NCBI GenBank assembly: GCA_945910665.1
Contig: CAMDZK010000063.1
Coordinates: 1 to 6,309, forward strand
Direction: 5' to 3'
Origin: an uncultured Peptostreptococcaceae bacterium
GTDB lineage: Bacteria > Bacillota > Clostridia > Tissierellales > Peptoniphilaceae
DNA: 6,309 bases
Position numbers and translations under genes: made by a program
In this document: positions 1 to 6,171 of the stretch, in pieces
How positions within the stretch are numbered: the first letter of the stretch is position 1
Layout of the letters: every line of letters begins with the position of its first letter
Notes under the pieces: model-generated
Databases searched by the model: none
What the model saw: only the letters and a program-made list of their open reading frames with translations
What the model was told of the DNA's origin: nothing

Positions 1-456
1 TACCGCTACGACATTATCGATTCTGTCGTCGAAGATAAACCAAACTATATTTACGAAGCGCTCTTACGAATCTCCGCGGTAACAGATTTTCTGAGTATCG
101 ACCACTCCCAAGAAATTCTCACCTCATTACAACGGGTAAATAGCTTGGCAGAAAAAGCGGAAGATGCAGAAGTAAACCCTGAACTCTTTGAGTCAGACGA
201 AGAGCGAAACCTATATACGCTCGGTGGCAATGATGACGCGATTGAAGAAAACATCGAATCATCCAACTATAAAAATGCATTGGACATCCTCGCAACTTCA
301 TCGCCCGTTATCGATAATTTCTTAGACAACACCATGGTCATGGTCGAAGATGAAGCAGTAAGAAATAATCGTTTAGCATTGTTGAAAAGAACGAACGACC
401 TCACCCGCAAAATTTTTGCCCCCAGGATGATTGTAACAGCAGCATGCGAACCATAA
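1..456 (+). CDS. glyS: Glycyl-tRNA synthetase beta subunit, C-terminal part (partial, 5' end outside window)
   Basis: The frame is open from the first base of the window to a TAA at 454-456, giving 151 residues of a C-terminus. It resembles the end of the beta subunit of the bacterial alpha2beta2 glycyl-tRNA synthetase, which charges tRNA-Gly with glycine in the cytoplasm. The beta subunit C-terminus carries the DALR-type anticodon-binding helical domain. The recognisable part is the family's closing signature, FLDNTMVMVEDEAVRNNRLA followed by LLKRTNDLTRKI. The family is usually near 680-700 residues, so about three quarters lie upstream, where glyQ (alpha subunit) would be expected. The last residues (IVTAACEP) are not a conserved part of the family as I know it, and they coincide with the 13-base overlap with the next gene. 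Because the start is missing, nothing can be said about its promoter or any leader. Identification rests on motif recognition and on the neighbouring gene order, and I am confident of it. Confidence 0.93.
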   Translation, partial: YRYDIIDSVVEDKPNYIYEALLRISAVTDFLSIDHSQEILTSLQRVNSLAEKAEDAEVNPELFESDEERNLYTLGGNDDAIEENIESSNYKNALDILATSSPVIDNFLDNTMVMVEDEAVRNNRLALLKRTNDLTRKIFAPRMIVTAACEP

Positions 457-1271
457 ATCTGCACGTCGTCTCTGCCTCCTCCGGAGAAACGGCAGACGTC
501 GTATCAAAGGCAGTCCTTGCCCAATTCCCAGAAATCGAATACGTCTTTATCCGCCATGGATTTATGCGCTCGAGAGAAGCCATCTCAAATCTCGTCGCAT
601 CCATGAAAGATAAAGACGCCATGATCATTTTTACACTGGTTGTGGAGGATTTACACGACCATATGCTTATGGAATGCTATAAACATGGAGTTAAATGCTT
701 TGACATAATGGGACCGGTTTTGAAGGAAATGTCTGAATATTACGGAAAAGCACCCGTCAAACGACCCGGCCGCTCCGAACCGCTCTCAGAAGATTACTTC
801 AAACGGATTGAAGCCATCGAATTTTCCGTCAAATATGACGACGGAAAAGACCCACGGGGTGTCTTGAAAGCGGATATTACGCTGATTGGAGTGTCAAGAA
901 CCTCTAAAACCCCATTGTCCATGTACTTGGCGAATCGAGGCTATAAAGTGGCAAACATTCCCCTCGTACCAGAAGTCGAAGCACCCGACGAGCTCTATGA
1001 CGTGGACCCCAATCGCATCTTTGGCCTGATAGCAGACCCAAGTAAACTCTATTCAATCCGAGAAGAGCGCCTAAAAGCATTAGGCCTCACGTCGCAAAAT
1101 AGCACCTACGCAAAAATCGACCGCATCAAAGATGAATTAAAACGATCACAAACACTCATGGACGCCATTGGGTGTACAGTAATTGACGTATCGTATCGAG
1201 CAATTGAAGAAACTGCTGCGATTATAATCGAGAAAATGCAGGAGCGTTTTCCGGAAAAGCAGGAACTGTAG
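444..1271 (+). CDS. Pyruvate,phosphate dikinase regulatory protein (PDRP, DUF299 / YqfL family)
   Basis: Encodes 275 residues, the normal family length (about 270). Members are bifunctional: they inactivate pyruvate,phosphate dikinase by ADP-dependent phosphorylation of an active-site threonine and reactivate it by phosphate-dependent dephosphorylation, so setting pyruvate/PEP flux. Visible hallmarks are the N-terminal block SSGETADVV (12-20), the EDYFKRIEAIEFSVKYDDGKDPRG block (116-139), the P-loop-like nucleotide site GVSRTSKTP (149-157), the NIPLVPEV block (171-178) and the C-terminal GCTVIDVS (243-250). The N-terminal block reads VSASSGETA, where I recall VSDS-GETA as usual; the aspartate is replaced by alanine. 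The ATG at 444 lies inside glyS, and the only upstream AGGA (424-427) is far away, so translation is probably coupled to glyS. In Bacillus the relative (yqfL) also lies downstream of glyS, after ccpN, which is absent here. The related PEP synthetase regulators share the fold, so the exact target enzyme is inferred; no dikinase gene is in the window. Confidence 0.92.
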   Translation: MRTINLHVVSASSGETADVVSKAVLAQFPEIEYVFIRHGFMRSREAISNLVASMKDKDAMIIFTLVVEDLHDHMLMECYKHGVKCFDIMGPVLKEMSEYYGKAPVKRPGRSEPLSEDYFKRIEAIEFSVKYDDGKDPRGVLKADITLIGVSRTSKTPLSMYLANRGYKVANIPLVPEVEAPDELYDVDPNRIFGLIADPSKLYSIREERLKALGLTSQNSTYAKIDRIKDELKRSQTLMDAIGCTVIDVSYRAIEETAAIIIEKMQERFPEKQEL

Positions 1272-1282
1272 AAAGCCTTGCT

Positions 1283-1310
1283 TTGAAGCCCTCGTATGAT
1301 TTTTTATAGT
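1283..1310 (+). promoter_or_regulatory. Candidate sigma-A promoter for the dgt-dnaG-rpoD block
   Basis: TTGAAG (1283-1288, 4 of 6 to TTGACA) and TATAGT (1305-1310, 5 of 6 to TATAAT) are separated by 16 bases, an acceptable spacing for the primary sigma factor. There is no extended -10 TG. It is the best pair I found by eye in the gap and lies just after the PPDK regulator stop codon. A transcript from here would have a leader of about 230 bases holding all the hairpins and repeats. Matches of this quality arise by chance in AT-rich DNA, so this is tentative. Confidence 0.3.
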
Positions 1311-1348
1311 ACATCTCAAAATTAGATTCAGCCTGAATACAGACAAAG

Positions 1349-1368
1349 CCCCCCTTGTTAAAGGGGGG
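1349..1368. repeat. Perfect 8-bp stem-loop CCCCCCTT-gtta-AAGGGGGG
   Basis: Bases 1349-1356 and 1361-1368 are exact reverse complements around a 4-base loop, giving a very stable hairpin in RNA or single-stranded DNA. No T tract follows on the + strand (AAACGG comes next), and none follows on the - strand (CTTTGTC), so it is not a standard intrinsic terminator. G/C-run hairpins of this look are familiar parts of dispersed repeats in several Firmicutes genomes; whether this one is multicopy cannot be seen here. Confidence 0.7.
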
Positions 1369-1388
1369 AAACGGTGTCAAGGAGAGAC

Positions 1389-1410
1389 AGCGTAAGGGAG
1401 AATTCCCGCT
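1389..1410. repeat. Bulged hairpin around GGGAGAATTCCC
   Basis: AGC (1389-1391) can pair with GCT (1408-1410), and GGGA (1396-1399) with TCCC (1404-1407) around a GAAT loop, leaving GTAA (1392-1395) as a one-sided bulge. A competing weak pairing, TGTC (1375-1378) with GACA (1386-1389), lies just upstream. With the C/G hairpin at 1349-1368 this forms a compact structured block of about 60 bases. The fold was read by eye and is only moderately strong. Confidence 0.4.
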
Positions 1411-1424
1411 ATTCCAATACAGTT

Positions 1425-1507
1425 GCCGAAGGCAGCGATAATCGCTTCCTATTACACTTATCACTTATCACTTATCACTAGCCGAAGGCGCCTCACAGCC
1501 GATAGGC
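1425..1507. repeat. Short interspersed repeats GCCGAAGGC (two copies) and GCCGATAGGC
   Basis: The 9-mer GCCGAAGGC occurs exactly at 1425-1433 and 1481-1489, and a variant GCCGATAGGC occurs at 1498-1507. Each can form a tiny GCC/GGC stem. The second copy runs into the 8-base palindrome AGGCGCCT (1486-1493). The two exact copies bracket the 7-bp tandem repeat, which suggests they belong to the same element. Confidence 0.55.
1455..1480. repeat. 7-bp tandem repeat, unit CACTTAT, about 3.6 copies
   Basis: Three perfect head-to-tail copies of CACTTAT (1455-1461, 1462-1468, 1469-1475) are followed by a partial copy, CACT, and then an A that breaks the pattern. The array is in non-coding DNA upstream of dgt. 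A 7-base unit is not a multiple of three, which argues against a conserved coding role. Such arrays can vary in copy number between strains through slippage. The repeat itself is plain in the sequence; its role is unknown. Confidence 0.85.
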
Positions 1508-1516
1508 GACATCACT

Positions 1517-1531
1517 CCGGCATCTGGCCGG
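1517..1531 (+). promoter_or_regulatory. GC-rich stem-loop just upstream of the dgt ribosome-binding site
   Basis: CCGGC (1517-1521) is the exact reverse complement of GCCGG (1527-1531), with loop ATCTG. The stem ends two bases before the Shine-Dalgarno. It could influence ribosome access to dgt or mRNA stability, or it could be the edge of the repeat element. No function is shown by the sequence. Confidence 0.4.
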
Positions 1532-1533
1532 TC

Positions 1534-1540
1534 AAGGGGA
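1534..1540 (+). promoter_or_regulatory. Ribosome-binding site that decides the dgt start
   Basis: AAGGGGA lies five bases before the ATG at 1546, matching the pattern of an anti-Shine-Dalgarno partner. The longer in-frame reading from TTG at 1423 has no such site, so 1546 is the preferred start. Confidence 0.7.
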
Positions 1541-1545
1541 TCATT

Positions 1546-2580
1546 ATGCGCGAACAAATACATGAACGTGAAAAACTTTGGCTTAGCGACAAAGCCCAAT
1601 TTTCTGCGCTTTCAAAAGGGCGCGTAACTCCTGAAGAACCATGCCCACTTCGCACCGATTTCCAACGCGACAGGGACCGGATTCTTCATTCGAAGGCTTT
1701 TCGCAGGCTGAAGCACAAAACTCAAGTCTATATCGATCCATGGAAAGATCACTACCGCACGCGGATGACCCACACGTTGGAAGTGTCGCAAATTGGCCGT
1801 ACCATCGCCCGTAGTCTTCGCCTAAATGAAGATCTTGTGGAGGCCATCGCTTTGGGGCACGATCTTGGCCATACGCCTTTTGGTCACATGGGGGAGGATA
1901 TCCTCGACAAACTTAATCCAGCAGGCTTCAAGCATTACGAACAATCCGTACGCGTGGTGGAATTTTTAGAATCCAGAAAGAATGGCAAACATGGCCTCAA
2001 TCTCACCTACGAAGTGCGAGAAGGCATAGCCCATCATACGGGCGACCAAGTCCGAGAAACTCTAGAATCTCAAATTATGAAACTGGCTGATCGCATTGCC
2101 TATATCAACCACGACATTGACGACTCCATTCGGGCAGGTCTTCTCACAGAAGATGCTTTGCCAAAAGACGCCATCGATGTACTCGGGGCAAGCCATGGCG
2201 ACCGGATTTCCACGATGATCTACGACGTTGTAAAAAACAGCCAAGGCGTAACGCAGATCAGTATGAGCAAACCTGTGCATGAGGCAACCAATGCCTTGCG
2301 CGATTTTCTCTTTGAGAATATCTACCTATCCAAAACAGTGAAATCCGACCAAGAACCAGCTGAATTTCTCATGGAAACACTCTACAAATACTATTACGAA
2401 AATTTACACCGACTCCCTAAGGAGCACTTGTCCATATACAACTTAGACACGGAAAACCCGCATACCATCGTCACCGACTACATTGCCGGCATGACTGACC
2501 GGTTCGCAATCTCCGTGTTTGAAAACCACTTCATGCCGAAAGGATGGCGGGGTGAATGCGGATCCCAGAAGAAACCGTAG
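1546..2580 (+). CDS. dgt: HD-domain deoxynucleoside triphosphate triphosphohydrolase (dGTPase family)
   Basis: Encodes 344 residues. The family cleaves dGTP, and in many short members other dNTPs too, to the nucleoside and tripolyphosphate, adjusting the cytoplasmic dNTP pool. The metal-binding HD signature is present: H76 in RMTHTLEV, H105-D106 in GHDLGHTPFGH, and D182 in ADRIAYINHDIDD. The substrate-side block RDRDRILHSKAFRRLKHKTQV (41-61) and EVREGIAHHTG (156-166) are also typical. The length fits the short dNTPase-like subfamily rather than the roughly 500-residue E. coli Dgt, so true substrate preference is open. The frame stays open upstream to a TTG at 1423, but those 41 codons run through the tandem repeat, do not resemble the family and lack a ribosome-binding site; ATG 1546 has a good one. 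The 3' end overlaps dnaG by 25 bases. A dNTP-pool enzyme directly ahead of primase suggests co-expression with replication genes. Confidence 0.93.
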   Translation: MREQIHEREKLWLSDKAQFSALSKGRVTPEEPCPLRTDFQRDRDRILHSKAFRRLKHKTQVYIDPWKDHYRTRMTHTLEVSQIGRTIARSLRLNEDLVEAIALGHDLGHTPFGHMGEDILDKLNPAGFKHYEQSVRVVEFLESRKNGKHGLNLTYEVREGIAHHTGDQVRETLESQIMKLADRIAYINHDIDDSIRAGLLTEDALPKDAIDVLGASHGDRISTMIYDVVKNSQGVTQISMSKPVHEATNALRDFLFENIYLSKTVKSDQEPAEFLMETLYKYYYENLHRLPKEHLSIYNLDTENPHTIVTDYIAGMTDRFAISVFENHFMPKGWRGECGSQKKP

Positions 2581-4355
2581 AACGTATAAAAGCAGAGACC
2601 GATATTTTAGATGTTATCGGAGAATATATTTCACTGAAGAAAAGAGGGGCCAATTATTTTGGAAGTTGTCCATTTCACACGGACAAAACCCCTTCTTTTA
2701 GTGTGTCGCCAGAACGGCAGTCCTTCCATTGTTTTAGTTGTGGAGCAGGGGGCGATGCCATTAGCTTTTTGATGCAAAATAATCACCTTTCCTTTGTGGA
2801 GGCCCTTCGTTATTTGGCAGAAAAAAAGGGCATTCCCATCACGGAAGACCCCGAAGAAACCAAACGCCTTCAAAAAGAAAAAACCATCTACGATTTGAAT
2901 CAAGAAGCCATGCGCTTCTATTATAAAAAATTACTCGTATCAAAAACGCCCAAAGAATATTTAGAAAAGCGTGAAATTGACCACGACACCATCAACCGTT
3001 TTTACTTGGGCTATGCAAAAGACAGTTGGGATGACCTGTACAACCATCTGAAGAAAAACGGCTTTAACATCGACGATGCAGTTGAAGTGGGACTCTTAGC
3101 GAAAAGTGAAAAAGGAAGAGTCTACGATTATTTCAGAAATCGCCTCATGTTTCCCATCTTTGATACGAGGAATCGCGTCATCGGTTTTGGCGCAAGAACA
3201 CTTGGGGATGATGCAGCCAAATATTTAAATTCCAAAGAATCTATGACCTTTGTTAAAGGTAATCATCTCTACGGACTACAAAACGTGACCCGCACAGGGA
3301 AACAAGACCCAGTCATTCTTACAGAAGGTTATATGGACGTCATCCAAATGGTCCGCTATGGATTTACCCGCACAGTAGCTTCTTTAGGAACAGCTCTTAC
3401 AGAAAATCAAGCCAAGCTCTTAAAACACCACGCAGGAGAAATCTACATTCTCTACGATGGAGATGCAGCAGGGATTCGAGCGACCAACCGGGCCATTGAA
3501 GTATTAGAAGGAGCAGGTATCCGTCCTAAAATCATCCAATTAGAAGAAGGCTTAGACCCAGACGATTACTTAAAGCAGTACGGAGAAGAAGCCATGGATA
3601 AAGCGATCGACAATGCACTTGTGCCCACAAAATACTTTATCCGTGAAGAAATGAAAAAATACAATCTCAACCAAGTGGAAGAACGTGTCGCCTTTGTGGA
3701 AAAGGCTGCAGAAATTATTGCCCGCTTGGATAGGTCCTTTGAACGCGATGAATATATTAAGAGTTTAGCAACCCAAGCCCAGTTGGATCCGGACTCCCTC
3801 TTAGAAGAAGTCCAACGCAAACGCGGAGCCACTATGAAAATAGGGTATAAAAAGGAAGATAAAGAGATTCAAAAACCAAAACAAAAAGGAAAAATTTCCA
3901 GGGCTCGTGGCCAACTCATGGTATCGATGCTCGCATATTCGCTCGAAGGAGAAGATGAATACAATAGGCTTTCGCCCTATTGGAATGAAGAGTTTATCAT
4001 CCACGAAGGCATGTGGAATCTCGCTACATCCATTCGAGAAAAATACGAAAAAAAAGAAATCCTAACGGTCGATTCATTAGTGGAAGAATTCGCCCACGAT
4101 AAAACCTATGACGGATTGATGGGACTCTTTCGAAAGACGTATCACACCATTCATGGCGATACAAAGGCGGAACAACAGCTTTTTTTAGCGTTACAAACAA
4201 CCGTACTAAAAGAAGAGCAAGCCAAATTATTGGAAGAAATCGAATGGTTGAGCCAATCGGACCCGGAAGAAGTAAAAGACATACTCGCTGGAAAAATTCA
4301 GCGACTCCAAGAAATAAATAAACAGTTAACCTCAAAGCGAACAGGGGGAGTTTGA
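2556..4355 (+). CDS. dnaG: DNA primase DnaG
   Basis: Encodes 599 residues, the usual length for DnaG. The enzyme lays short RNA primers for the lagging strand and for fork start-up, working with the replicative DnaB/DnaC-type helicase. Domains in order: N-terminal CHC2 zinc-binding domain with ligands C38, H41, C59 and C62 (CPFH and CFSC) and the TPSFSVSPE block between them; RNA polymerase core with basic [21 protein letters not shown] (194-214); TOPRIM catalytic fold with E257 in LTEGYMDV and the D301/D303 pair in [14 protein letters not shown] acidic motif (334-339); a basic, low-complexity linker (about 425-450); and a less conserved C-terminal helicase-interaction domain (about 450-599). 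The start MRIPEE agrees with family N-termini. AGGATGG (2541-2547) eight bases upstream can serve as its ribosome-binding site. It overlaps the end of dgt by 25 bases, and its TGA shares a base with the rpoD ATG. All key residues I know of are intact. Confidence 0.97.
   Translation: MRIPEETVERIKAETDILDVIGEYISLKKRGANYFGSCPFHTDKTPSFSVSPERQSFHCFSCGAGGDAISFLMQNNHLSFVEALRYLAEKKGIPITEDPEETKRLQKEKTIYDLNQEAMRFYYKKLLVSKTPKEYLEKREIDHDTINRFYLGYAKDSWDDLYNHLKKNGFNIDDAVEVGLLAKSEKGRVYDYFRNRLMFPIFDTRNRVIGFGARTLGDDAAKYLNSKESMTFVKGNHLYGLQNVTRTGKQDPVILTEGYMDVIQMVRYGFTRTVASLGTALTENQAKLLKHHAGEIYILYDGDAAGIRATNRAIEVLEGAGIRPKIIQLEEGLDPDDYLKQYGEEAMDKAIDNALVPTKYFIREEMKKYNLNQVEERVAFVEKAAEIIARLDRSFERDEYIKSLATQAQLDPDSLLEEVQRKRGATMKIGYKKEDKEIQKPKQKGKISRARGQLMVSMLAYSLEGEDEYNRLSPYWNEEFIIHEGMWNLATSIREKYEKKEILTVDSLVEEFAHDKTYDGLMGLFRKTYHTIHGDTKAEQQLFLALQTTVLKEEQAKLLEEIEWLSQSDPEEVKDILAGKIQRLQEINKQLTSKRTGGV
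4343..4350 (+). promoter_or_regulatory. Ribosome-binding site for rpoD, inside the end of dnaG
   Basis: AGGGGGAG lies four bases before the ATG at 4355. It favours ATG 4355 over the TTG codon immediately upstream (4352), which would be only two bases from the site and would add one residue. Confidence 0.6.
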
Positions 4356-5503
4356 TGGAAAAATTAGATTATACGGATTGGTTAGAACACCGTGTTGCCA
4401 TTTATGAAGAAGCGACAAGACTTGCGAAAGAAAATGATCATGTCTTCAGCATCGAGCAATTTGAAGACTTAGAAGGATTTGAAGAACTCGATAAAGAAGA
4501 CGTGGATGAAATTGTCAAACGTCTCATTGAAGAAGGCGTGGAATTTCCAGAAGATGAAGAAGAATTGGAATCAGACGAAATTGATGATGAAGATGATTTA
4601 GACAAAGAAGATGAAGAAGACCCTGAAAAACTCATCAAGGAAGAGCCAGAAGATTTAACCGACGTCAAAGGAATTAGCATTGACGACCCAGTCAAAATGT
4701 ACTTAAAAGAAATTGGGAAAATCGACCTTCTGACAGCGGAAGAAGAAGTTATTTTGGCGAAAGAAATGGAAGCCGGTAGTAATTTTGCCAAACAGCGTTT
4801 AGCAGAAGCGAACTTACGTCTGGTCGTTTCCATTGCAAAACGCTATGTGGGTCGTGGTCTCCAATTCTTGGACTTAATCCAAGAAGGAAACATGGGACTT
4901 ATGAAAGCCGTCGATAAATTCGACTACACGAAAGGCTTTAAATTCTCCACCTATGCAACTTGGTGGATTCGCCAGGCAATTACTCGTGCCATTGCAGACC
5001 AAGCGAGAACCATTCGTATCCCTGTTCATATGGTGGAAACAATCAACAAACTCGTTCGTGTCCAACGTCAACTTATTCAAGATTTAGGACGTGAACCCAC
5101 CAATGAAGAAATCGCGGAAGAAATGGGCATCGACGTAGAAAAAGTCAGAGATGTACGTAAAATTGCCCAAGAACCTGTGTCCTTGGAAACGCCAATTGGG
5201 GAAGAGGAAGACAGCCACTTGGGCGATTTTATCGAGGACGATTCAGCGGTTGCGCCCGATGATGCGGCAAACTTCACGATGCTTCGAGAACAGCTAAACC
5301 AAGTATTGAATACCCTCAGTGAGCGGGAGCGAAAAGTGCTTGAACTTCGCTTTGGATTGACAGACGGTACACCACGTACTTTGGAAGAAGTGGGAAAAGA
5401 GTTTGATGTGACAAGAGAGCGCATTCGCCAAATTGAAGCGAAAGCCCTCCGTAAATTAAAACATCCATCACGCAGCACGAAACTGAAAGACTTTTTAGAA
5501 TAA
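4355..5503 (+). CDS. rpoD: RNA polymerase primary (housekeeping) sigma factor RpoD/SigA
   Basis: Encodes 382 residues, typical of Bacillota SigA and lacking the large non-conserved insert of E. coli sigma-70. It directs RNA polymerase to -10/-35 promoters of housekeeping genes. Regions in order: region 1.1-like N-terminus (1-65); very acidic linker (66-89, 19 of 24 residues D or E); region 1.2 starting [11 protein letters not shown] (111-121); region 2 with [12 protein letters not shown] (153-164), the core-binding [20 protein letters not shown] (171-190) and the -10-reading [16 protein letters not shown] (197-212); region 3 beginning [14 protein letters not shown] (220-233); and region 4 with LELRFGL and the -35 helix-turn-helix [20 protein letters not shown] (342-361). 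It ends KLKDFLE as in other SigA proteins. Its ATG overlaps the dnaG TGA by one base (TGATG), and its TAA overlaps the trmK ATG by one base (TAATG). Internal promoters within dnaG drive sigA in some Bacillota; I saw none convincing here. Confidence 0.98.
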   Translation: MEKLDYTDWLEHRVAIYEEATRLAKENDHVFSIEQFEDLEGFEELDKEDVDEIVKRLIEEGVEFPEDEEELESDEIDDEDDLDKEDEEDPEKLIKEEPEDLTDVKGISIDDPVKMYLKEIGKIDLLTAEEEVILAKEMEAGSNFAKQRLAEANLRLVVSIAKRYVGRGLQFLDLIQEGNMGLMKAVDKFDYTKGFKFSTYATWWIRQAITRAIADQARTIRIPVHMVETINKLVRVQRQLIQDLGREPTNEEIAEEMGIDVEKVRDVRKIAQEPVSLETPIGEEEDSHLGDFIEDDSAVAPDDAANFTMLREQLNQVLNTLSERERKVLELRFGLTDGTPRTLEEVGKEFDVTRERIRQIEAKALRKLKHPSRSTKLKDFLE

Positions 5504-6171
5504 TGGATCGATTGGAAAAAATTGCCCAGCGTCTCGTAGGACCTGTCGTTTGCGATGTGGGTACAGACCATGGAAAGATTCCGCTTTTGGCATTACATCG
5601 TGATGATATAACAAAAGTCATCGCCACTGACATTAGCGAGAGATCATTGGAAAAATGCCGCATTGCAATCCAAGACCATCCGAGAAAAGACGCGGTAGAA
5701 TTGGTCGTCACCGATGGTTTAGTAGGCATCGATACTACAGAATTATCGACGATCGTGATTACAGGCATGGGCGGTCATACAATCATGGGAATTTTAGAAG
5801 GGGCGGTCCAAGAGGGCAAGCCTCTTTCTCATTTGATTTTATCCCCCCAAAAAGGGGAAGAAGAAGTGAGACGGTATCTCCATGAACATGGCTTTACGAT
5901 AGAAGAAGACACGTGGATCTTTGATGCAGGAAAATTTTATACACTGATGCGCGCTGTGCCTGGCAAGCAAGTGTATGAAGAGGCGATTTATTACCGCTAC
6001 GGTAAACAAGCCGTGGAAGAACGAAATCCCGTGCTGCTCATGTGGCTAGCCAAACAAATTCAGATGAAAGAAGAAATATTGGCCACCAAACGAATGCAGT
6101 ACGAACAGCGCTTAGAACTGATGCGAGATATTAAAAAAAGAAAGGAAGAGTACAATGCCATACTTGCGTGA
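5503..6171 (+). CDS. trmK: tRNA (adenine(22)-N(1))-methyltransferase, TrmK family
   Basis: Encodes 222 residues. TrmK (YqfN in Bacillus) methylates N1 of A22 in the D-loop of tRNAs, using S-adenosylmethionine. The N-terminal Rossmann-type methyltransferase domain shows motif I CDVGTDHGKIPLLAL (17-31), the acidic strand end ATDIS (41-45) that would bind the SAM ribose, the family-specific ITGMGG (86-91), and LILSPQKGEEEVRRYLHEHGF (111-131). The C-terminal part (about 180-217) is rich in K, E, Q and R and predicted helical, fitting the coiled-coil tail of the family. It starts inside the rpoD stop codon (TAATG) with no clear Shine-Dalgarno, so translation is probably coupled to rpoD termination. 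The position directly between rpoD and a Nif3-family gene matches Bacillus and many clostridia, which supports the call. The exact target nucleotide is inferred from the family. Confidence 0.92.
   Translation: MDRLEKIAQRLVGPVVCDVGTDHGKIPLLALHRDDITKVIATDISERSLEKCRIAIQDHPRKDAVELVVTDGLVGIDTTELSTIVITGMGGHTIMGILEGAVQEGKPLSHLILSPQKGEEEVRRYLHEHGFTIEEDTWIFDAGKFYTLMRAVPGKQVYEEAIYYRYGKQAVEERNPVLLMWLAKQIQMKEEILATKRMQYEQRLELMRDIKKRKEEYNAILA
6142..6150 (+). promoter_or_regulatory. Ribosome-binding site for the Nif3-family gene, inside trmK
   Basis: AAGGAAGAG lies four bases before the ATG at 6155, with its AAGGAAG core six bases away. It supports that ATG as the true start, although it sits within the trmK coding sequence. 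Confidence 0.65.

Larger units (their letters stand above)
1272..1545. other. Repeat-rich intergenic region between the PPDK regulator and dgt
   Basis: This 274-base stretch has no credible gene. Read on the + strand it holds: a short weak hairpin AAAGC-ctt-GCTTT (1272-1284) with a T run 15 bases later (1300-1305); a promoter-like pair (1283-1310); a small inverted repeat ATTCA-gcc-TGAAT (1326-1338); a perfect C/G hairpin (1349-1368); a bulged hairpin (1389-1410); two GCCGAAGGC copies and one GCCGATAGGC; a 7-bp tandem repeat (1455-1480); and a GC-rich stem-loop (1517-1531) right before the dgt Shine-Dalgarno. A 7-base direct repeat AATACAG occurs at 1336-1342 and 1416-1422, bracketing the two central hairpins. 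This density of repeats is unlike the rest of the window, where genes overlap. The likeliest reading is one or more dispersed non-coding repeat elements plus the dgt leader. That is inference. Confidence 0.6.

Noticed and set aside
1349..1368. Intrinsic terminator
   Set aside because: The stem is strong but no T tract follows on either strand.
1455..1480. CRISPR-like array
   Set aside because: The unit is only 7 bases, with no spacers between copies and no cas genes nearby.
1423..1545. N-terminal extension of dgt from TTG 1423 (41 extra codons)
   Set aside because: It translates the 7-bp tandem repeat and the GCCGAAGGC repeats, has no ribosome-binding site and does not resemble the family N-terminus. 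ATG 1546 has AAGGGGA five bases upstream.
1272..1545. Known riboswitch or T-box leader
   Set aside because: I saw no T-box core, specifier-like stem or conserved riboswitch motif; the structure is short repeats and simple hairpins.
2519..2701. Small + strand frame across the dgt/dnaG junction
   Set aside because: It lies inside two well-supported genes in another frame. Its basic, low-information translation looks like a frame shadow.
4116..4145. Internal promoter for rpoD within dnaG (TTGATG-18-TATCAC)
   Set aside because: Only 4 of 6 matches in each box with long spacing, in coding sequence; not above chance by eye.
4438..4833. Serine-rich open frame on the - strand opposite rpoD
   Set aside because: It is the antisense reading of the GAA/GAT-rich acidic segment and of conserved sigma regions 1.2-2. 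It has no recognisable protein features.
5077..5571. 164-residue open frame on the - strand across rpoD/trmK
   Set aside because: It is a shadow of strongly conserved sigma regions 3-4 on the opposite strand and resembles no family.
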